Below the pieces are notes generated by a model that did no database searches, had not been told where the DNA came from, and saw nothing but the letters and a program-made list of their open reading frames with translations. Shown piece after piece: positions 6,154-10,413 of a DNA stretch of 10,413 bases. Positions within the stretch are counted from its first letter, which is position 1, and the number at the start of each line of letters is the position of its first letter. Made by a program: the position numbers and the translations under genes. This stretch comes from Chloroflexia bacterium (GTDB lineage: Bacteria; Chloroflexota; Chloroflexia; QHBQ01; JADMIH01): assembly GCA_025927935.1 (NCBI GenBank), contig JAICKM010000188.1:1-10413 (forward strand). Reading direction: 5' to 3'.

Positions 6154-7668
6154 ATGTGCAAATCGACTAGATGGATGTTCCTGATTGCCGTCCTCGTGAT
6201 TAGTTCGCTGCTGCTCAGCGCCTGTGGCGGCAGCAACGCTACGGCGACGACGGGTACGGGTACGACCAGCGGCGGGGCCGCCGCCACTGACACGCCCGCC
6301 GCCGTCGGCGGCGCGGCTACCGATACCCCCGCTGCAGCAGGCGGAGCGGCCACGGATACCCCCGCGGCGACTGGCGGGGGCGCCGCCACCCCGACCGAGG
6401 CCATGGCCGGCACCCCGGCCGCAGGTGGCGGGAGCCAGGCCGCCTTCAAGTTTGACCCGGCCGCCTATAAGAAGAACGCAATTGAACCGGGCGCCCAATT
6501 GCGCGTCTCCAGTTGGGGCACTACCGAAGAGCAGCAGGTGAACCGCGACGCCCTGGCGCGCTTCAACCAGGTCTATCCCGACGTCAAGATCACCTACGAA
6601 CCAGTCCCGACCGACTACTCGACCAAGCTGCTCGCTCAGGTCAAAGGCGGTTCGCAACCCGACGTCTTCTACGTTGACGTGGATCTGCCTTACCAACTCA
6701 TTCCCGCCGGTGTGCTGCAAGACCTCACGCCGGCTCTGACGGAGGTCGGGCGCAGCAAGGACGACTACTTTCCCAGTCTCACCAGCGTCTTCCTCGGCCC
6801 GGACGGTAAAGTCTACGGCCTGCCCAAGGACTTCACCAGCATGGCGCTCTTCTACAACACCGACATGGTCAAGACCCCGCCCAAGGCCGGCTGGACCCAG
6901 GACGACTTCACGGCCTGGGTCAAGGCGAACACGGGAGGTAGCGGCGCAACCCAGGTCTCCGGCTTCGGCACCGATCTCCAGTTCTTCCCCTACTGGGGCA
7001 ACTTCGCCCTCGCCAACGGCGCCAAGGTCATCGACAACAACAAATGTGCTATCAACAGTCCTGCGGGAGTCGCGACCCTGGACTGGTTGACCGGCCTGTA
7101 CAAGGATAAGTTCGTCACGCTCTCCACCGACGTTGGCGCCACCTGGGAGGGCGAGACCTTCGCTAAGAAGCGGGCGGCCAGCATCATCGTGGGCGGCTGG
7201 GTCAATCCCTTCCTCACCGACCCCAAGGCCCACTGGGACGTGAAGTATGACGCCGTCCCGCTGCCGGTGGGTAAGACCGGGAGCCAGGTCACTACGTTGG
7301 GCTTCAACGCCTGGGGCGCTGCGGCGAAGAGCAAGTATCCTAAGGCCGCTGCCGCGCTCGCACTCTTCCTCTCCAGCCGCGAGAACGAGGATGCGATCCT
7401 CCAGACCGGCTTTGCCCTGCCGACGCTCAAGGGCATGGAGAACGATCCCTTCTTCCAGGGGTCGAGCCCACTGAGCAAGATCTCCAAGCTGCTCTACGAG
7501 GGGGCGAGTTACGGCATTCCGGGCGTCTGGGGCGGCAAAGCCAATCAGAAGGTCCAGAAGGCTCTCAACGATGCTACCGAGCGCGCCTTCGCCAAGACGC
7601 AGACCGGCCAGCAGGCGCTCGATCAGGCCTGTCAGGAGATTGATGCGGCCCTCGCCGCCGTAAGGTAA
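6154..7668 (+). CDS. ABC transporter solute-binding lipoprotein, CUT1/extracellular family 1 (copy 2)
   Basis: Second sugar-binding lipoprotein, 504 residues. The signal MCKSTRWMFLIAVLVISSLL is almost the same as in the first copy, with lipobox LSAC and lipidated Cys24. Residues 25 to about 95 are a TDTPAA repeat linker, then the binding domain: LRVSSWGTTEEQQ, YPDVKITYEPVP, GSQPDVFYVD, KVYGLPKDFTSMALFYNTDM, SRENEDAILQTGFALPT. By eye about 70 percent of the mature residues match copy 1. Changes cluster at DPGTGYQ to DVDLPYQ, DPDFERWGAF to DLQFFPYWGNF, GWSGEAL to TWEGETF, and PDYYGGIND to PGVWGGKAN, where ligand contacts are expected. ATG 6154 is chosen for alignment with the first copy and for GAGGAAGG at 6141-6148; ATG 6118 and 6139 are in frame but give non-homologous extensions. 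It is nearer to the permeases than copy 1. Confidence 0.94.
   Translation: MCKSTRWMFLIAVLVISSLLLSACGGSNATATTGTGTTSGGAAATDTPAAVGGAATDTPAAAGGAATDTPAATGGGAATPTEAMAGTPAAGGGSQAAFKFDPAAYKKNAIEPGAQLRVSSWGTTEEQQVNRDALARFNQVYPDVKITYEPVPTDYSTKLLAQVKGGSQPDVFYVDVDLPYQLIPAGVLQDLTPALTEVGRSKDDYFPSLTSVFLGPDGKVYGLPKDFTSMALFYNTDMVKTPPKAGWTQDDFTAWVKANTGGSGATQVSGFGTDLQFFPYWGNFALANGAKVIDNNKCAINSPAGVATLDWLTGLYKDKFVTLSTDVGATWEGETFAKKRAASIIVGGWVNPFLTDPKAHWDVKYDAVPLPVGKTGSQVTTLGFNAWGAAAKSKYPKAAAALALFLSSRENEDAILQTGFALPTLKGMENDPFFQGSSPLSKISKLLYEGASYGIPGVWGGKANQKVQKALNDATERAFAKTQTGQQALDQACQEIDAALAAVR
6274..6372 (+). repeat. Three 33-bp linker repeats in binding protein 2
   Basis: Units at 6274-6306, 6307-6339 and 6340-6372 encode GAAATDTPAAV, GGAATDTPAAA and GGAATDTPAAT. 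They are the same element as in the first copy but more diverged, and are followed by a unique PTEAMAGTPAAGGGSQ stretch before the binding domain. Confidence 0.85.
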
Positions 7669-7690
7669 TCGCGCCTAACAGCACTGGAAG

Positions 7691-7729
7691 CTGGACCTGG
7701 TCGGCTTTCGCCACGCCGCCTAGGTCCGG
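7691..7729 (+). promoter_or_regulatory. Stem-loop after binding protein 2, homologous to 5851-5889
   Basis: CTGGACCTGGTCGGC (7691-7705) pairs with GCCGCCTAGGTCCGG (7715-7729): 12 Watson-Crick pairs, two G-U pairs and one mismatch, with a 9-nt loop. It is the same length (39 nt) and at the same distance (22 nt) from the stop as the hairpin of the first copy. No U-tract follows (CCCCCGGC). It separates the binding-protein gene from the permease genes and could set their relative mRNA levels. Confidence 0.75.
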
Positions 7730-7794
7730 CCCCCGGCGCCTGAACACCGTTTCACCGCCGGCCCGCGGCCGCCCACTGGGCGCCCGAGCTGGCC

Positions 7795-7802
7795 AGGAGG
7801 AG
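7795..7802 (+). promoter_or_regulatory. Strong ribosome binding site of first permease
   Basis: AGGAGGAG, 4 nt before ATG 7807 from its last base (6 nt from the AGGAGG core), fixes the permease start. Confidence 0.85.
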
Positions 7803-7806
7803 TGTT

Positions 7807-8742
7807 ATGGCTACACCGGCTCGCACCGCCGCAGGACCCCGATCGTCCGGCATGAACCGCCACACGCTGGAGGCGCTCACCGGCTATCTCTACGTCGCGC
7901 CCTGGCTCATCAGCGCGATCGTCTTCACCTTCGGCGCCATGCTTTATGTCTTCTACCTGAGCTTTACCGATCTACAGCTCTTGAATGTGCCCAAGCTGAT
8001 CGGCTTGGACAACTACTCCAGGGTCATCAGCGATCCGCTGTTCCGCACCGCCGTCTTCAACACGTTTCTCTACGCCGCGGTGGTCACCTTCTGCCAGACC
8101 TGGCTGGCGCTGATCATGGCGGTGGTGCTCAACGCCAAGATCGCCGGCAAGCAGTTCTTCCGCACCGCCTGGTACATTCCCTCCGTCACCTCTTCGGTGG
8201 TCATCTCGCTCATCTTCGTCTGGCTCTTCCAGAAGGAGGGCATCCTTAACTATATCCTGGTGACGCTGTTCGGCTGGACCGGGTTCCAACCGGTAGCCTG
8301 GCTGACCGACGCCGGCGCCCATACCGCCCTGCCCGCCCTGATGATCCTGGCTATCGTGACCACCGCCCCCAGCTTCATGCTCTACTTCCTGGCCGCCCTG
8401 CAGGATGTGCCGGAAGAGGTCTACGAGGCGGCGAGTCTCGACGGCTGCGTCGGCGCGGCGCGCTTCTTCAAGATCACCGTGCCCATGCTGCGCCCGATCA
8501 TCTTCTTGGTCGTGGTGCTGGGCACCATCGGCACCTTGCAGGTCTTCGACAGCGCCTTCATCATGACGGCCGGCGGGCCGCTCAACCAGACCACGACGAT
8601 CAACTTATTGATCTACCAGTCGGCCTTCACCAACTTCGACATGGCGTATGCCTCGGCAATGTCGTTTGTGCTGTTCATCTTGATCTTCGCGCTCTTCCTG
8701 GTGCAGAATCGCTTCCTGGGGGGGAGCAATACCGGCCAATGA
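7807..8742 (+). CDS. CUT1 ABC transporter permease, MalF/UgpA-like
   Basis: Inner-membrane permease of a carbohydrate ABC importer, 311 residues. After a short cytoplasmic N-terminus it shows about six membrane segments (roughly 28-50, 85-108, 121-141, 174-198, 228-250, 276-300). The EAA loop that docks on the ATPase is EAASLDGCVGAARFFKITVP, residues 207-226, with the conserved Gly213. The C-terminal half carries GGPLNQTTTINLLIYQSAF, typical of MalF/UgpA-like subunits. Compared with E. coli MalF it lacks the large extra periplasmic loop, as usual for Gram-positive-type systems. It starts 138 nt after binding protein 2 and is followed 29 nt later by its partner permease. Threonine is mostly ACC (20 of 27), unlike the next gene. 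Confidence 0.95.
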   Translation: MATPARTAAGPRSSGMNRHTLEALTGYLYVAPWLISAIVFTFGAMLYVFYLSFTDLQLLNVPKLIGLDNYSRVISDPLFRTAVFNTFLYAAVVTFCQTWLALIMAVVLNAKIAGKQFFRTAWYIPSVTSSVVISLIFVWLFQKEGILNYILVTLFGWTGFQPVAWLTDAGAHTALPALMILAIVTTAPSFMLYFLAALQDVPEEVYEAASLDGCVGAARFFKITVPMLRPIIFLVVVLGTIGTLQVFDSAFIMTAGGPLNQTTTINLLIYQSAFTNFDMAYASAMSFVLFILIFALFLVQNRFLGGSNTGQ

Positions 8743-8771
8743 GCGCTCAGCGGTTCTAGGGAGGTTAAGCT

Positions 8772-9689
8772 ATGGCGACAACAACCAGCACCTCGCGGGC
8801 CGGCACGGCGGCGCCGGTGGCGGAGGTGCGCGAGGTCCGACAGGACCCGAGCCACTACGTCATTCTGGCCGTCCGCTACATCGCGCTAGTCCTGATGACG
8901 CTCTTCTTCCTCGGCCCGTTTATCATGGCCCTGTTCGGCTCGTTCAAGACGACGGGCGAAGTCCTGGCCTGGCCGCCGACGCTGCTGCCGAACACGTGGC
9001 GCCCGCAGAATTACACGGACGTCTTCAACGCGCTGACCGACGCGAACGGCAACTCGTTGTTCCCGCGCTGGATCCTGAACAGCTTCATCCTGTCGGCCAG
9101 CATCACGGTGGCCCAGGTGTTCTTCTGCTCGCTGGCCGGGTTCTCCTATGCGCGGCTGAACTTCCCCGGCAAGAACATCATCTTCGCGGCAATGATCTCG
9201 ACGATGATGATTCCGGGCATGGTGCTGCTGATCCCGCAGTATCAGATCCTCAACGCCATGCACCTGATCAACACGTATGGAGCGATCATCGTGCCGAGCT
9301 TGACGAGCGCGGCCTCGATCTTCCTGATGACGCAGTTCTTCCGAGCGATCCCCAAGGACCTGGACGAAGCGGCCTGGATCGATGGGGCGGGGATCTGGAC
9401 GACGTACTGGCGGATCATCTTGCCGCTGGCGAAGCCGGCGCTGATCACGGTGGCACTGTTCGCCTTCCAGGGCATGTGGAACAACTTCCTGGGGCCGTTG
9501 GTGTTCCTGAACACGCCGGAGATGTTCCCGCTGACGGTGGGGCTGAGCTTCCTGAAGGGGCAGTACGGCACCTTCTATAATGTGGTGCTGGCGGGTTCGA
9601 TGTTCAACACGTTACCGATGGTGCTGATGTTCCTGATCTTCTCGCGCTTCTATGTGCAGGGGGCCACGTATAGTGGTGTCAAGGGCTAG
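8772..9689 (+). CDS. CUT1 ABC transporter permease, MalG/UgpE-like
   Basis: Second membrane subunit, 305 residues, forming a heterodimer with the preceding permease. The 30-residue N-terminal cytoplasmic stretch is followed by about six membrane segments (roughly 35-56, 103-125, 135-157, 168-190, 220-242, 276-297). The EAA loop is EAAWIDGAGIWTTYWRIILP, residues 199-218. NSFILS, SYARLNFPGKNIIF and WNNFLGPLVFL are typical of the MalG/UgpE/AraQ type. AGGGAGG at 8758-8764, 7 nt before the ATG, sets the start. Threonine is ACG in 19 of 25 cases, against 6 of 27 in the neighbouring permease. The ATPase partner is not encoded nearby; CUT1 systems often share one ATPase (MsmX/UgpC type). Confidence 0.95.
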   Translation: MATTTSTSRAGTAAPVAEVREVRQDPSHYVILAVRYIALVLMTLFFLGPFIMALFGSFKTTGEVLAWPPTLLPNTWRPQNYTDVFNALTDANGNSLFPRWILNSFILSASITVAQVFFCSLAGFSYARLNFPGKNIIFAAMISTMMIPGMVLLIPQYQILNAMHLINTYGAIIVPSLTSAASIFLMTQFFRAIPKDLDEAAWIDGAGIWTTYWRIILPLAKPALITVALFAFQGMWNNFLGPLVFLNTPEMFPLTVGLSFLKGQYGTFYNVVLAGSMFNTLPMVLMFLIFSRFYVQGATYSGVKG

Positions 9690-9707
9690 GCGCGGTACAG
9701 GAGCCAC

Positions 9708-10376
9708 ATGGGACTAGTACGCATCGCGTTTACGCGCGCCATCCAGGATTGGTGGTACGCGCTCATCAACCTGGCCGTCATTAACCTGATCTGGTTCGCC
9801 TGCGTCGTGACAGTGGTCGCCGGTCCGCCGGCGACCGCTGCGCTGCTCGTCGTCGCCCGCGACGCCGCCGTGGGCCAGGGCGCGGAGTTCAGCAGTTTCT
9901 TCGCGGCGTTGCGGCGGCTGTTCTGGCGGGCCTGGAAGCTGGGAGTCGTGACTGCGCTGGGCACAGTCATGCTGATCTTCGATATCTATTTCTATGCCGA
10001 TCGCTTGAACGGCACCGGCGTGCTCTACACCGCGGGCATCGTCTTCCTGCTTTATGTACTGGTGATCTGGATTGAACTCCAATTCATCGCCTGGCCGCTG
10101 CTGGTCGACCGGCCGGAGATGCAGGTGCGCCATGTGCTACGTAACTCCGCCGTGGTGACTCTGCGGATGCCGGGGGCCAGTTTTCTGTTGTTCTTCCTGG
10201 TCGCGGTCCTGACGGTGCTCTCGGTATACCTGGCGCCCTTCGTAGCCCTGGCCCTGGGCGCGGTGGTGGCGCTCATGGTGCAGCATTATCTCCACCTGGC
10301 CGCGCCCATCCTGGCGAACTTTCCCCCACGCCCCGGCGAAGGCTTTCCCGATGCGCCGCCTGTCTCGGCGGAATAA
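9708..10376 (+). CDS. YesL-like DUF624 family membrane protein
   Basis: Integral membrane protein of 222 residues with about five or six hydrophobic segments (around 19-38, 78-95, 106-128, 157-190). The start WWYALINLAVINLIWFACVVTVVAGPPATAAL matches the DUF624 pattern: an N-terminal helix followed by a Gly-Pro-Pro turn and an amphipathic stretch. The family is named after B. subtilis YesL and commonly sits beside CUT1 sugar transporters; its molecular role is not established. AGGAG (9699-9703) lies 4 nt before the ATG, and the gene starts 18 nt after the permease stop, so it is in the same operon. The last 20 residues are Pro-rich and soluble. The family call is fairly sure; I make no functional claim beyond association with sugar uptake. 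Confidence 0.82.
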   Translation: MGLVRIAFTRAIQDWWYALINLAVINLIWFACVVTVVAGPPATAALLVVARDAAVGQGAEFSSFFAALRRLFWRAWKLGVVTALGTVMLIFDIYFYADRLNGTGVLYTAGIVFLLYVLVIWIELQFIAWPLLVDRPEMQVRHVLRNSAVVTLRMPGASFLLFFLVAVLTVLSVYLAPFVALALGAVVALMVQHYLHLAAPILANFPPRPGEGFPDAPPVSAE

Positions 10377-10413
10377 CCGCGCGCCCTATACCAGGACGCA
10401 AAACTCTGACAGA

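Noticed and set aside
6058..7233. 391-residue open frame on the minus strand across binding protein 2
   Set aside because: Shadow of the receptor gene; its composition is Gly/Arg/Val-rich with no motif, and no ribosome site was noticed.
7741..7754. TGAACACCGTTTCA, resembling a cre/LacI operator
   Set aside because: Only the outer TGAA/TTCA arms are symmetric; the central CG is displaced and two consensus positions fail. It also bears no likeness to the strong operator at 3217-3234.

Overview
The window is a high-GC bacterial chromosome segment carrying a carbohydrate uptake and catabolism locus, with every convincing gene on the + strand. Both lipoproteins join the lipobox to the binding domain with long Ala/Gly/Thr/Pro linkers built from repeated TDTPAA units. 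Together with the GC-rich codon use and the LacI/CUT1 gene content, this suggests a Chloroflexota bacterium (Chloroflexia-like). That assignment is inference from style; no rRNA or other marker gene is present.

Layout. (1) 3-959: the 3' part of a LacI-family repressor whose DNA-binding domain lies off the left edge. (2) 973-3129: a cytoplasmic six-hairpin glycosidase of the glycogen-debranching/amylo-alpha-1,6-glucosidase type, 13 nt downstream and probably in the same operon. (3) 3181-3234: a near-consensus extended sigma70-type promoter followed at about +1 by a perfect 18-bp LacI-type operator. (4) 3378-3968: a small protein I do not recognise, first gene after that promoter and preceded by a roughly 160-nt structured leader. 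(5) 4299-5828 and 6154-7668: two paralogous solute-binding lipoproteins, each followed 22 nt after its stop by the same 39-nt stem-loop, whose sequence has changed between copies with compensating base changes. (6) 7807-8742 and 8772-9689: the two CUT1 (MalF/MalG-like) permeases. (7) 9708-10376: a YesL-like DUF624 membrane protein. The last 37 nt hold nothing I can identify.

How it fits together. The two lipoproteins would capture one or two oligosaccharides outside the cell. The permease pair would import them, powered by an ATPase encoded elsewhere (none is in this window), and the signal-less glycosidase would cleave them inside. The LacI protein most likely responds to a sugar from this pathway and acts on the operator at 3217-3234. 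The main points worth a second look are the operator/promoter pair in front of an unrecognised gene, the duplicated binding proteins with divergent putative ligand loops, the co-varying 3' hairpins, the nearly identical signal-peptide DNA rich in uncommon codons, and the change in threonine codon choice between the two permeases. I found no mobile element, CRISPR array, tRNA, rRNA or defence system.
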